Shown: piece after piece, positions 15,637 through 23,474 of the stretch | How the letters are laid out: each line of letters starts with the position of its first letter | Numbering within the stretch: position 1 is the first letter of the stretch | From: Bacteroidia bacterium | Lineage (GTDB): Bacteria; Bacteroidota; Bacteroidia; AKYH767-A; OLB10 | Reading direction: 5' to 3' | Assembly (NCBI GenBank): GCA_037045145.1 | Contig: JBAOIA010000012.1 | Coordinates: 1 to 64,000 of the forward strand | Length of the DNA: 64,000 nucleotides | The notes under the pieces: generated by a model | Databases searched by the model: none | Told to the model about the DNA's origin: nothing | Seen by the model: only the letters and a program-made list of their open reading frames with translations | Position numbers and translations under genes: made by a program

Positions 15637-15797
15637 CAATATCAGTTTACTTCTCAAACGATTATGTTGAGGATTTTAAAAATCACACTTTTTAAGATGA
15701 AATAATGTCGTTTTCATTACCTAATATTGAAAAAATGACCGGCCACTAACTGAATTTATGACGAAATGTCGGTAAAATCATTTTTTTTTGGATTGGT

Positions 15798-15805
15798 TAA
15801 ATTTG
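15798..15805 (+). promoter_or_regulatory. TAnnTTTG -7 box of clpB
   Basis: TAAATTTG is 29 bases before ATG 15835. An earlier in-frame ATG at 15766 lies upstream of this box, which supports the later start. No CIRCE-like inverted repeat was seen. Confidence 0.55.
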
Positions 15806-15834
15806 TGATAGTAAAAAGTAATACAATAAAGAAC

Positions 15835-18453
15835 ATGGACATAAATAAATTAACCATCAAATCGCAAGAAGTTTTACAGCAGGCACAGTTTCTGGCAAAA
15901 TCATTTGGGCAACAAACAGTAGAAACCGGACATTTGCTCAAAGCAATGCTTGAAGTTGACGAGCATGTTGTTCCCTACCTGATGAAAAAAATGAACGTCA
16001 ACTTAAATACATTAACGACAAAATTAAATTCACTTACAGAATCTTATCCCAAAGTCAGCGGTGGGCAGATTTATCTTTCATCAGAGGTGAATGAACTTTT
16101 TCAAAAAGCATTTGCATCTTTAAAAGAAAGCAAGGACGAGTTTGTGTCGGTAGAACATCTTTTGCTGGCTATGCTTGCCGGTAAAGACAAAGTTGCAAAG
16201 CTGTTGAAAGAAGAAGGTTGTAATATAAAAGATTTAACAAATGCCATCAACGAACTGCGAAAAGGCGAGCGGGTAACTTCTGCCAGTGCAGAAGAAACCT
16301 ATAATTCGTTAAATAAATATGCAAGAAATCTCAATGAGCTGGCACGAAACGGCAAGTTAGATCCCGTTATAGGCCGTGATGATGAAATAAGAAGAGTGCT
16401 TCAGATATTATCACGGAGAACAAAGAACAACCCTATCCTTATAGGAGAACCTGGCGTGGGCAAGACAGCCATTGCAGAAGGGCTGGCACATAGAATCATC
16501 AATGGTGATGTTCCGGAAAACTTAAAATCCAAAACCATCTACTCCTTAGACATGGGGGCATTGATTGCGGGAGCAAAGTATAAAGGCGAGTTTGAAGAAC
16601 GATTGAAGGCCGTTGTAAAAGAAGTCATCAGTGGAGAAGGCGAAATTATTTTGTTTATAGACGAAATACATACACTTGTTGGTGCCGGTGGTGGCGAAGG
16701 AGCCATGGATGCAGCAAACATTTTAAAACCTGCATTAGCACGTGGCGAACTCAGGGCTGTTGGTGCAACAACTCTAAATGAGTATCAGAAATACATTGAA
16801 AAAGATAAAGCTTTAGAGAGAAGATTTCAGAAAGTGATGGTTGAAGAGCCTGATACAGAATCGGCAATTTCTATTCTGCGTGGTTTGAAAGAACGCTATG
16901 AAACGCATCATAAAGTCAGAATAAAAGACGAAGCCATCATTGCTGCAGTGGAATTGTCGCAGCGTTATATCAACGACCGATACCTGCCCGATAAAGCAAT
17001 AGACCTTGTTGATGAAGCATCTTCAAAATTAAGGCTTGAAATGGACTCTGTTCCTGAAGAGTTGGATGAGTTGAACAGACGTATTATGCAACTTGAAATT
17101 GAGCGCGAAGCAATAAAGAGAGAAAACGATACTAAGAAAGTAAATGAATTATCAGAAGAAATTGCACAACTTAATGAACAACGTAATGCTGTAAAAGCAC
17201 GCTGGCAAAGTGAGAAAGAAGTAGTTGAAAAGATTCAGGAAGTTAAAGAGAAAATTGAAAACCTTAAACTTGAAGCAGACCAGGCAGAGCGTGCAGGAGA
17301 TTATGGCAAAGTGGCTGAAATACGTTACGGAAAAATCAGAGAAGCTGAAGAAAGCTTAGCCAAACTGATGGAACAACTTAACGCCATGCACCACAAAGGT
17401 GCCATGATGAAAGAAGAAGTTGACAGCGAAGATATAGCCGAAGTAGTTTCCAGGTGGACAGGCATTCCGGTGAACCGCATGTTGCAAAGTGAACGTGAGA
17501 AACTACTGCACCTTGAAGAAGAGCTACACAAACGGGTGGTAGGACAGGAAGATGCTATTGAGGCTGTTGCTGATGCCGTACGCAGAAGCCGTGCAGGGCT
17601 ACAAGATATGAGAAAGCCTATTGGTTCATTCATATTTCTGGGCTCGACCGGTGTAGGAAAAACAGAGCTTGCTAAAGCGCTGGCAGCCTATCTGTTCAAT
17701 GACGAAAACAACATGACCCGTATTGACATGAGTGAGTACCAGGAGAAACACACCGTGTCACGATTGATTGGCGCGCCTCCGGGATATGTAGGATATGACG
17801 AAGGTGGGCAACTGACAGAGGCCGTTCGAAGAAGACCTTATTCGGTAATTCTCCTCGATGAAATTGAAAAAGCACACCCTGATGTGTTCAACATTTTGTT
17901 GCAGGTGCTTGATGATGGAAGGCTGACAGACAATAAAGGTCGCACTGCCAATTTCAAAAACACCATCATCATCATGACCAGCAATATTGGAGCACATCTG
18001 ATACAGGAAAACTTTGATGGAATGAATGATGCTAACAGAGATGATGTTTTTGCTAAAACTAAAAACGATGTTTTTGAACTGCTTAAAAAATCTATCAGAC
18101 CAGAGTTTCTGAACCGCATTGACGAAGTCATCATGTTTAGTCCGTTGACACGAAGTGAAATAGAAAAGATTGTTCGCATCCAGTTTAATCATGCTGTTGA
18201 TATGCTTGCAAAAAATGACATCAGACTTTCAATTACTGATAAAGCAATAGAGTGGGTAGCACAATTAGGCTACGACCCTCAGTTTGGCGCTCGTCCGCTG
18301 AAACGTGTACTTCAGAAGAAAATCCTCAACGAATTGTCGAAACAGATTTTAGCCGGTAAGATTAATAAAGATGACGTGATAAAGATAGATATTGATAAAA
18401 ACAAAAACTTTGTTTTTGAGAATGAAAAATCGCAGGAAGAAGTGAAGATTTAA
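15835..18453 (+). CDS. clpB: ATP-dependent disaggregase ClpB
   Basis: Hexameric AAA+ chaperone that, with DnaK, pulls polypeptides out of aggregates in the cytoplasm. The protein from ATG 15835 has 872 residues, the normal length for ClpB. The N-domain ([17 protein letters not shown]) spans about 1-145. NBD1 has Walker [10 protein letters not shown] near 203 and Walker B ILFIDEIH near 271. A long coiled-coil middle domain (about 400-525, rich in E, K and L) distinguishes ClpB from ClpA/C. NBD2 has GSTGVGKTE near 603 and [13 protein letters not shown] near 672. The C-terminal [12 protein letters not shown] segment is typical. The start was chosen from family alignment and the promoter position; the upstream ATG adds 23 unconserved residues. 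It is transcribed alone, with a terminator behind it. Confidence 0.96.
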   Translation: MDINKLTIKSQEVLQQAQFLAKSFGQQTVETGHLLKAMLEVDEHVVPYLMKKMNVNLNTLTTKLNSLTESYPKVSGGQIYLSSEVNELFQKAFASLKESKDEFVSVEHLLLAMLAGKDKVAKLLKEEGCNIKDLTNAINELRKGERVTSASAEETYNSLNKYARNLNELARNGKLDPVIGRDDEIRRVLQILSRRTKNNPILIGEPGVGKTAIAEGLAHRIINGDVPENLKSKTIYSLDMGALIAGAKYKGEFEERLKAVVKEVISGEGEIILFIDEIHTLVGAGGGEGAMDAANILKPALARGELRAVGATTLNEYQKYIEKDKALERRFQKVMVEEPDTESAISILRGLKERYETHHKVRIKDEAIIAAVELSQRYINDRYLPDKAIDLVDEASSKLRLEMDSVPEELDELNRRIMQLEIEREAIKRENDTKKVNELSEEIAQLNEQRNAVKARWQSEKEVVEKIQEVKEKIENLKLEADQAERAGDYGKVAEIRYGKIREAEESLAKLMEQLNAMHHKGAMMKEEVDSEDIAEVVSRWTGIPVNRMLQSEREKLLHLEEELHKRVVGQEDAIEAVADAVRRSRAGLQDMRKPIGSFIFLGSTGVGKTELAKALAAYLFNDENNMTRIDMSEYQEKHTVSRLIGAPPGYVGYDEGGQLTEAVRRRPYSVILLDEIEKAHPDVFNILLQVLDDGRLTDNKGRTANFKNTIIIMTSNIGAHLIQENFDGMNDANRDDVFAKTKNDVFELLKKSIRPEFLNRIDEVIMFSPLTRSEIEKIVRIQFNHAVDMLAKNDIRLSITDKAIEWVAQLGYDPQFGARPLKRVLQKKILNELSKQILAGKINKDDVIKIDIDKNKNFVFENEKSQEEVKI

Positions 18454-18462
18454 AACGACAGT

Positions 18463-18489
18463 ATAGCCGGGATTAAAAATTCCGGCTAT
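18463..18489. terminator. Bidirectional terminator between clpB and the ftsB-like gene
   Basis: ATAGCCGG pairs with CCGGCTAT around an AT loop, with A-rich and T-rich flanks on either side. It serves both convergent genes and touches the stop codon of the minus-strand gene. Confidence 0.7.
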
Positions 18490-18788
18490 TATTTTTCTAC
18501 AAAGACAAAAATATCTTCGTCATCTTTTTTCATCAGATACTTTTCTCTTGCAAATTTTTCGAGGTTGGCAGGTGATGAAATTAATTCGTTCAAATCAGAT
18601 TTACTTTTTTCAAGTTCATCAGCATAATAACTTTTGTCACTCTTTAAAGTATTCAGCTGTTGCCTGAAACGATATTGCGCATAAAAATCGTTCTTGTCAA
18701 AAAAAGCAAGCCACACAACAAATGCAATGATGCAAATTGCATATTTGTTCTTCAAAAAATCGGGTACTTTTTCCCATGCTTTTTTCAT
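18489..18788 (-). CDS. FtsB/DivIC-like septum formation initiator
   Basis: A 99-residue bitopic membrane protein with the layout of the FtsB/DivIC family. It has a short basic cytoplasmic start (MKKAWEKVPDFLKNK), one membrane segment (about 17-30, AICIIAFVVWLAFF) and a periplasmic coiled coil (about 40-75). The closing motif NLEKFAREKYLMKKDDEDIF matches the conserved LE..AR..Y.M...E of the family. In the divisome, FtsB partners FtsL and FtsQ to activate septal peptidoglycan synthesis. It is convergent with clpB. Identity rests on architecture and the C-terminal motif, so FtsB versus another DivIC-type protein remains open. Confidence 0.8.
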   Translation of the reverse strand: MKKAWEKVPDFLKNKYAICIIAFVVWLAFFDKNDFYAQYRFRQQLNTLKSDKSYYADELEKSKSDLNELISSPANLEKFAREKYLMKKDDEDIFVFVEK

Positions 18789-18909
18789 GACCGAAAAATA
18801 CTTATTAATTTATCATAAAATAACCTTAAAATTACAAGTTATCAGAACCAATCTGTTAAAAGCATTATTTATAATGTAGCTGACAAACAGTTTGTTTTTC
18901 AATAGTGTA

Positions 18910-20040
18910 TTATAATCGCTGACTAACTTTTTTCACCATTGAGTTTTTCCAGGAAATAAAGATCCCATCATTAATTCTCTTTCTTGCTTCTGTAACTAAC
19001 CAAAGGTAGAAAGACAGGTTGTGTAGCGTTGCCAATTGTGCAGCAAGCATTTCTTTGCTGATAAATAAATGTCTTAAATAGGCTTTCGAATAATCTATAT
19101 CGGCAAAACAATAACCGGCTTCATCAATAGGCGAAAAATCTTTTTTCCATTTTTCATTTCTGATATTGATGATTCCTTCAGAAGTAAAAAGCATACCGTT
19201 ACGTGCATTCCTTGTGGGCATCACACAGTCAAACATGTCTATACCTAATGCAATGCATTCAAGTATATTTGCCGGGGTTCCTACACCCATCAGATAACGT
19301 GGCTTTTCAACGGGTAAAATAGCTGTAACAGCATCAGTTATTTCATACATAATTTCAGCCGGCTCACCTACCGATAAACCACCAATAGCATTTCCTTTTG
19401 CTCCGGCATCGGCAATCACTTTTGCACTCTCTGCACGTAAGTCTTTATAAACTGACCCTTGAACAATAGGAAACAATGTTTGTTCATAGCCATACTTAGC
19501 AGGCGATTTTTCTAAATGAGTTATACAACGTTGGAGCCAGCGATGTGTCATGTCCATTGACTTTTTTGCTCTTCTATGTTCGCAAGGGTAGGGCGTACAT
19601 TCATCAAATGCCATAATAATATCGGCACCGATATAGCGTTGTATGTCCATACTCACCTCAGGCGAAATAAAATGTTTACTTCCATCAATGTGCGAGCTGA
19701 ACTTTACACCTTCTTCAGTAATTTTTCGTGTTTCGCTTAGTGAAAAAACCTGATAACCGCCACTATCAGTCAATATTGGAAGTGACCAATTCATAAAACG
19801 ATGCAGCCCTCCGGCCTGATGCAGCACTTCAATGCCGGGACGTAAATTGAGATGGTATGTGTTGCCCAAAATAATCTGTGCTTTCACATCATTCTTCAAA
19901 TCACGCTGGGTTACACTCTTTACGGTACCTGCAGTACCTACGGGCATAAAGATTGGCGTTTCTATTACGCCATGTGCGGTCTCTATTTTGCCCGAACGGG
20001 CTTTACTTTCCTTATCAGACTTTTCAATAGAAAAATACAT
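18910..20040 (-). CDS. tgt: Queuine tRNA-ribosyltransferase Tgt
   Basis: Exchanges guanine-34 for the queuine precursor preQ1 in GU(N) anticodons. The 376-residue protein has GTAGTVKSVTQRDL, GNTYHLNLRPG, the catalytic DSGGYQVFSL (first Asp), AFDECTPYPC, GGLSVGEPAEIM and the nucleophile region DMFDCVMPTRNARNG. The zinc site normally reads CxCxxC before YS.AYLRHL. Here it is AGYCFADIDYSKAYLRHL, retaining only one of the three cysteines, although the downstream HNLSFYLWL histidine is present. From memory, other Bacteroidota Tgt proteins also lack this motif, so it is probably lineage-typical and not inactivating. A TAnnTTTG box lies upstream on this strand. Confidence 0.94.
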   Translation of the reverse strand: MYFSIEKSDKESKARSGKIETAHGVIETPIFMPVGTAGTVKSVTQRDLKNDVKAQIILGNTYHLNLRPGIEVLHQAGGLHRFMNWSLPILTDSGGYQVFSLSETRKITEEGVKFSSHIDGSKHFISPEVSMDIQRYIGADIIMAFDECTPYPCEHRRAKKSMDMTHRWLQRCITHLEKSPAKYGYEQTLFPIVQGSVYKDLRAESAKVIADAGAKGNAIGGLSVGEPAEIMYEITDAVTAILPVEKPRYLMGVGTPANILECIALGIDMFDCVMPTRNARNGMLFTSEGIINIRNEKWKKDFSPIDEAGYCFADIDYSKAYLRHLFISKEMLAAQLATLHNLSFYLWLVTEARKRINDGIFISWKNSMVKKVSQRL

Positions 20041-20081
20041 AGATTCAGTAATTTTTGCAAAAAGTGTTGTTAATATTTTTA

Positions 20082-20089
20082 CAAAGATA
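20082..20089 (-). promoter_or_regulatory. -7 box of tgt
   Basis: CAAAGATA on the plus strand is TATCTTTG on the minus strand, about 41 bases before the tgt ATG. It is divergent from the next box at 20116. Confidence 0.55.
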
Positions 20090-20115
20090 AAAAAGCCTTC
20101 TGCAATGACTCTTCA

Positions 20116-20123
20116 TACATTTG
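20116..20123 (+). promoter_or_regulatory. -7 box of the GT2 gene at 20149
   Basis: TACATTTG lies 25 bases before the TTG codon at 20149. It supports initiation there, since no ATG exists in the frame between box and coding region. Confidence 0.5.
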
Positions 20124-20148
20124 CGCGCTTATCAACACCAAAGTTATT

Positions 20149-21294
20149 TTGATTCCCATACCGCCTTTTGTAACCATAAATAATATTTCATTGTTACTTT
20201 TTTATTTGCTTGTGGCATTTTTTGCCATACAATTAATCTACTATTTATTTGTTTTTGTGCGATTGGCACTACACAAAACAGTAAATGAGCCAGTCTCAGA
20301 AATTGAGCCGCCTGTTTCAATAATTATTTGTGCCAGAAATGAACTGAAGAATTTAAAAGCAAATCTGCAACAAGTATTAGAACAAGACTATCCGCGATAT
20401 CAGGTTATTGTAGTTAATGACTGTTCGTGGGATGAGTCGGAAAAATATCTTGAAGAATTGTCTTCAACATACAAGCACCTTAAAATTGTTTCTATTAAGG
20501 AACAGGAACGTTATCAGCATGGTAAAAAGTTTGCATTAACAATTGGAATAAAATCTGCTTTATTTGATCATCTGTTATTGATTGATGCAGATTGTTATCC
20601 GGCAAGCAATCAGTGGATGCGGCTAATGATGCAACCTTATAAGCAACAAACAAGAATTGTAATTGGCTATGGTGCATATATTAAGTCTTCGTCAATTTTA
20701 AACCGATGGGTAAGATTTGACACTGCCTTTAATGCTATGCAGTATCTTTCGTTTGCTCTTGCAGGAAATCCATACATGGGCGTAGGTCGAAATTTATCTT
20801 ATCAGCGTTCTTTGTTTTTCGAGAATAAAGGCTTTGCCCGCCATCAACATATCATGTCAGGCGATGATGATCTTTTTATAAATGATACAGCCACTGCAGA
20901 GAATCTTTCAGTACAGATTAACCCCGATTCTTTTACTTATTCACAACCCAAAACTGATTTTATAGACTGGTTCAGACAGAAGAAGAGACATATAAGTGCT
21001 TCTCGCCTATATAAGTTTAAACATAAAATGCTTTTAGGCGCATACTATTTTTCACATATTTCTTTCCTTGTTTTATTTATTGCATTGTTAATAATTCAGT
21101 TTAAAATTGAATACGTTGTTGCTGCCTTTAGTTTACGTTTGGTTTTTCAAATGATTATTTTTGGCTCATGCTTAAGAAAATTAAAGGAAGGCGACTTAAT
21201 TCCATTTATACCGGTATTCGATATATGGATAGCTGTTGTTTATCCTTTTATTGCCATCTCCAATCGTTTAATAAAGACTAAAACATGGAAGTAA
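20149..21294 (+). CDS. Membrane-anchored family 2 glycosyltransferase
   Basis: An inverting glycosyltransferase of 381 residues. An N-terminal membrane helix (about 10-35) precedes a GT-A domain with VSIIICARNE, the sugar-nucleotide site VVNDCSWDES, the metal-binding LLIDADCYP, and GDDDLFIND as the acceptor-side motif. RQKKRH near 285 corresponds to the QxxRW-like motif of processive enzymes, degraded here. Two more membrane segments lie after residue 300. Such proteins build cell-envelope polysaccharides or glycolipids; the substrate cannot be told. The start is a TTG, the only start codon in the frame after the promoter box. The last 10 bases overlap the sigma factor gene, indicating co-transcription. 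Confidence 0.82.
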   Translation: MIPIPPFVTINNISLLLFYLLVAFFAIQLIYYLFVFVRLALHKTVNEPVSEIEPPVSIIICARNELKNLKANLQQVLEQDYPRYQVIVVNDCSWDESEKYLEELSSTYKHLKIVSIKEQERYQHGKKFALTIGIKSALFDHLLLIDADCYPASNQWMRLMMQPYKQQTRIVIGYGAYIKSSSILNRWVRFDTAFNAMQYLSFALAGNPYMGVGRNLSYQRSLFFENKGFARHQHIMSGDDDLFINDTATAENLSVQINPDSFTYSQPKTDFIDWFRQKKRHISASRLYKFKHKMLLGAYYFSHISFLVLFIALLIIQFKIEYVVAAFSLRLVFQMIIFGSCLRKLKEGDLIPFIPVFDIWIAVVYPFIAISNRLIKTKTWK

Positions 21295-21938
21295 AAAGTC
21301 CCAAAACTGCACAAGAAGCACAAAATAAAAACGAAGTTAATCCCAACCTCAGTGACAAAGCTGTTGTAGATTATCAGTTGGTACGCGATGCAGTTGACCA
21401 TGGCAATCAGAAAGCGTATGCCGAATTGATGTCGCGCTATAAAGATTCCATTTATTTTATGTTGCTGAAAATGGTGAACAACCGTGACGATGCAGATGAT
21501 TTGACAATTGAAGCATTCGGCAAGGCATTTAAAAACATCCATCAATATACACCGGATTATGCTTTTAGTACCTGGCTGTTTAAAATAGCAACCAACAATT
21601 GCATTGATTATATCCGTAAAAAGAGAAAGCAGATGTTGAGTATTGACAAAGGCTATGAAAATGAAAACGGAGAAGATGTTGCATTAGAAATTAAATCAGA
21701 TTCCATTGGCCCTGAAGAAAAACTAATGAAGAAGCAGAAAATGGAAACCATGCGTGAAGTTGTAGATAAGCTAAAACCCAGATACCGAACACTCATCGAA
21801 CTTAGATATTTTCAGGAATTGAGTTATGAAGAAATTGCAACCAACATGGATTTACCTCTGGGAACGGTAAAGGCTCAATTGTTCAGAGCACGTGAGTTTC
21901 TGTATCAGATTATGAAAAACTCTGAACATCGTCCATAA
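21285..21938 (+). CDS. ECF-type RNA polymerase sigma factor
   Basis: A 217-residue sigma-70 family protein with only regions 2 and 4. An extended polar N-terminus (about 1-30) is unusual. Region 2 covers MSRYKDSIYFMLLKMVNNRDDADDLTIEAFGKAF and FSTWLFKIATNNCIDYIRKKRKQ. Region 4 has LKPRYRTLIELRYFQELSYEEIA and the helix-turn-helix LPLGTVKAQLFRARE. No anti-sigma factor gene is adjacent; instead it sits between a glycosyltransferase (10-base overlap) and rsmG (three bases after its stop). Bacteroidota carry a conserved sigma factor of this kind in similar settings. The regulon is unknown. Confidence 0.88.
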   Translation: MEVKSPKTAQEAQNKNEVNPNLSDKAVVDYQLVRDAVDHGNQKAYAELMSRYKDSIYFMLLKMVNNRDDADDLTIEAFGKAFKNIHQYTPDYAFSTWLFKIATNNCIDYIRKKRKQMLSIDKGYENENGEDVALEIKSDSIGPEEKLMKKQKMETMREVVDKLKPRYRTLIELRYFQELSYEEIATNMDLPLGTVKAQLFRAREFLYQIMKNSEHRP

Positions 21939-21941
21939 GTG

Positions 21942-22577
21942 ATGTCAGGCGGAGTTTTATTGTTGCAACGCTACTTTCCGGAATTATCTTTAGAAAAGAA
22001 GGAAAAATTTATCTTGTTTGCTGAATTGTTTAAGTCATGGAATGAGAGAATTAATCTTGTTTCAAGAAAAGATATAGAACAGTTTTATCTCCATCATTTA
22101 ATACATTCATTAGTTATAGCTAAGTTTATTGATTTTGGTAAAGGAACTAAAGTTATGGACATTGGCACAGGTGGTGGGTTGCCCGGTTTACCGCTGGCTA
22201 TTTATTTCTCTGAAACCAACTTTTATTTGGTTGATTCTATACGTAAAAAGACTGAGGCTGTTATAGAAATGGCCAATCAACTTGGGTTATCTAATGTTGT
22301 GGTATTCAACAAACGTGCTGAAGACGTATCTGAAAAAGTTGATTTTGTTGTTTCAAGAGCAACTGCACCGATGGCAGATTTAGTAAAATGGAGTAGGGGT
22401 AAAATAAATTCTAAGGGTAACAGTTCTATGCCAAACGGTTTGATTTGCTTAAAGGGAGGAGATTTAACCGAAGAGCTAAAACCATTTGAAAATAAGCTAT
22501 TTACAGAAAATGTTACAGCATTTATTCCTGAAGAATTTTATAAAGAAAAAAAAATAATCTACTTGCCTTTAGTATAA
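21942..22577 (+). CDS. rsmG: 16S rRNA m7G527 methyltransferase RsmG
   Basis: SAM-dependent methyltransferase acting on G527 of 16S rRNA in the 530 loop. The protein has 211 residues from ATG 21942; a GTG directly before it adds one residue. Motifs: FNERINLVSRKD-like segment (SWNERINLVSRKD), the SAM-binding VMDIGTGGGLPGLPLAIYF, LVDSIRKKTEAV, FVVSRATAPM and LICLKGGDL. It begins three bases behind the sigma factor stop and is likely in the same operon. Loss of this enzyme is a known route to low-level streptomycin resistance in other bacteria. Confidence 0.93.
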   Translation: MSGGVLLLQRYFPELSLEKKEKFILFAELFKSWNERINLVSRKDIEQFYLHHLIHSLVIAKFIDFGKGTKVMDIGTGGGLPGLPLAIYFSETNFYLVDSIRKKTEAVIEMANQLGLSNVVVFNKRAEDVSEKVDFVVSRATAPMADLVKWSRGKINSKGNSSMPNGLICLKGGDLTEELKPFENKLFTENVTAFIPEEFYKEKKIIYLPLV

Positions 22578-22589
22578 AAGAATTAATTA

Positions 22590-22597
22590 TATCTTTG
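22590..22597 (+). promoter_or_regulatory. -7 box of rpmH
   Basis: TATCTTTG followed by CC lies 46 bases before the rpmH ATG, a good match to the TAnnTTTG consensus. Confidence 0.6.
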
Positions 22598-22643
22598 CCG
22601 CCTCTAAAAAGAATTTTGCAGCATTAATAAAAACTGAATTATT

Positions 22644-22805
22644 ATGGTAAGAACATATCAACCCTCAAAGCGTAAGAGAAAAAACAAACATGGTTTTCGT
22701 GAAAGAATGGCTACGGCTAACGGACGTAGGGTATTGGCTTCTCGCAGAGCAAAAGGTCGTAAAAAACTGACCGTTTCAAGTGAAAGTAAAGTTCGCGGTA
22801 AATAA
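22644..22805 (+). CDS. rpmH: 50S ribosomal protein L34
   Basis: A 53-residue, strongly basic protein beginning [20 protein letters not shown] and containing [19 protein letters not shown], the L34 hallmark. It occupies a single site in the large subunit. The C-terminus extends the usual 44-46 residues by a short [13 protein letters not shown] tail, typical of Bacteroidota. A promoter box lies upstream and a terminator downstream, so it is a one-gene transcript. rnpA and yidC, often next to rpmH, are not adjacent. Confidence 0.96.
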   Translation: MVRTYQPSKRKRKNKHGFRERMATANGRRVLASRRAKGRKKLTVSSESKVRGK

Positions 22806-22827
22806 ATAACTGCATTATAAAATATCA

Positions 22828-22858
22828 AAAAGCTGCCTTTTTTAAGGTGGCTTTTTTA
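22828..22858 (+). terminator. Intrinsic terminator of rpmH
   Basis: AAAGCTGCC pairs with GGTGGCTTT (two G-T wobbles) and is followed by a T-run. Confidence 0.7.
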
Positions 22859-22891
22859 TTTTAGCACCAATTATTAAAGTTTATAGTTCTC

Positions 22892-23440
22892 ATGAATATT
22901 AAATCAGGTCTTTTTTATTTGTCAATAATTCTACTGTTTGCTGCATGTCAGAAAGATTATAATGACCCCGGCACCGGTCCTTCTCAATATTATGGAACAC
23001 GCAGCGGTGTTTCAATACGTGCAATTCTTTTAGCACAAATGCCGGCAACAGATCCTTCGGGAAACAATTGGGATGTAGCAGACTCTGTTGACACAGCAGG
23101 TCGTGCAGATATTTTTTACCGTTTCAAAGATATTGACTCTATTGACTATCCTGAATTTGTTCAGAGTTTTCATTTTGACAATGTAAATCCTGATAGCTTG
23201 CCTCTGCCTTATTTTTTGACTACGCCATATCCTTTACGTGCAATTGGCAGTAATGTACAATTTGATATTTATGATTTTGAAAAAAGTATTTCATCACCGG
23301 CTATAGATTCAACCTTAATGAAATCTTTTAACTTTTCTGTTGTTGCAGGTGATTCACTTATTGAAAATCCATATCCTGATAGTTTGGTGTTGGCAGAAGA
23401 TGGATATGTAGTTTTACTATATTTGAATTGGATAAAATAA
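22892..23440 (+). CDS. Putative lipoprotein of unknown function
   Basis: 182 residues. The N-terminus MNIKSGLFYLSIILLFAACQ carries a lipobox (LFAAC), so it should be lipid-anchored after signal peptidase II cleavage at Cys19. The mature part is acidic, rich in aspartate and serine, and has no motif I recognise. Segments such as DIFYRFKDIDSIDYPEF and VQFDIYDFEKS suggest a beta-rich domain. It stands alone between the rpmH terminator and the IS element. Confidence 0.7.
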   Translation: MNIKSGLFYLSIILLFAACQKDYNDPGTGPSQYYGTRSGVSIRAILLAQMPATDPSGNNWDVADSVDTAGRADIFYRFKDIDSIDYPEFVQSFHFDNVNPDSLPLPYFLTTPYPLRAIGSNVQFDIYDFEKSISSPAIDSTLMKSFNFSVVAGDSLIENPYPDSLVLAEDGYVVLLYLNWIK

Positions 23441-23474
23441 TAAATTGAAATTAAGTTAATTTTCTGTTACTTAA

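Noticed and set aside
15057..15695. Long repetitive ORFs on both strands (SQNVATT, GDHFTKR, FCEVVAT, RFVKWSP repeats)
   Set aside because: They arise automatically because the 21-bp unit contains no stop in these frames; there is no signal, promoter or non-repeat domain apart from the RAYT read on the minus strand.
15766..15834. Upstream ATG for clpB adding 23 residues
   Set aside because: It lies before the predicted -7 box, and family members begin at the [15 protein letters not shown] sequence.
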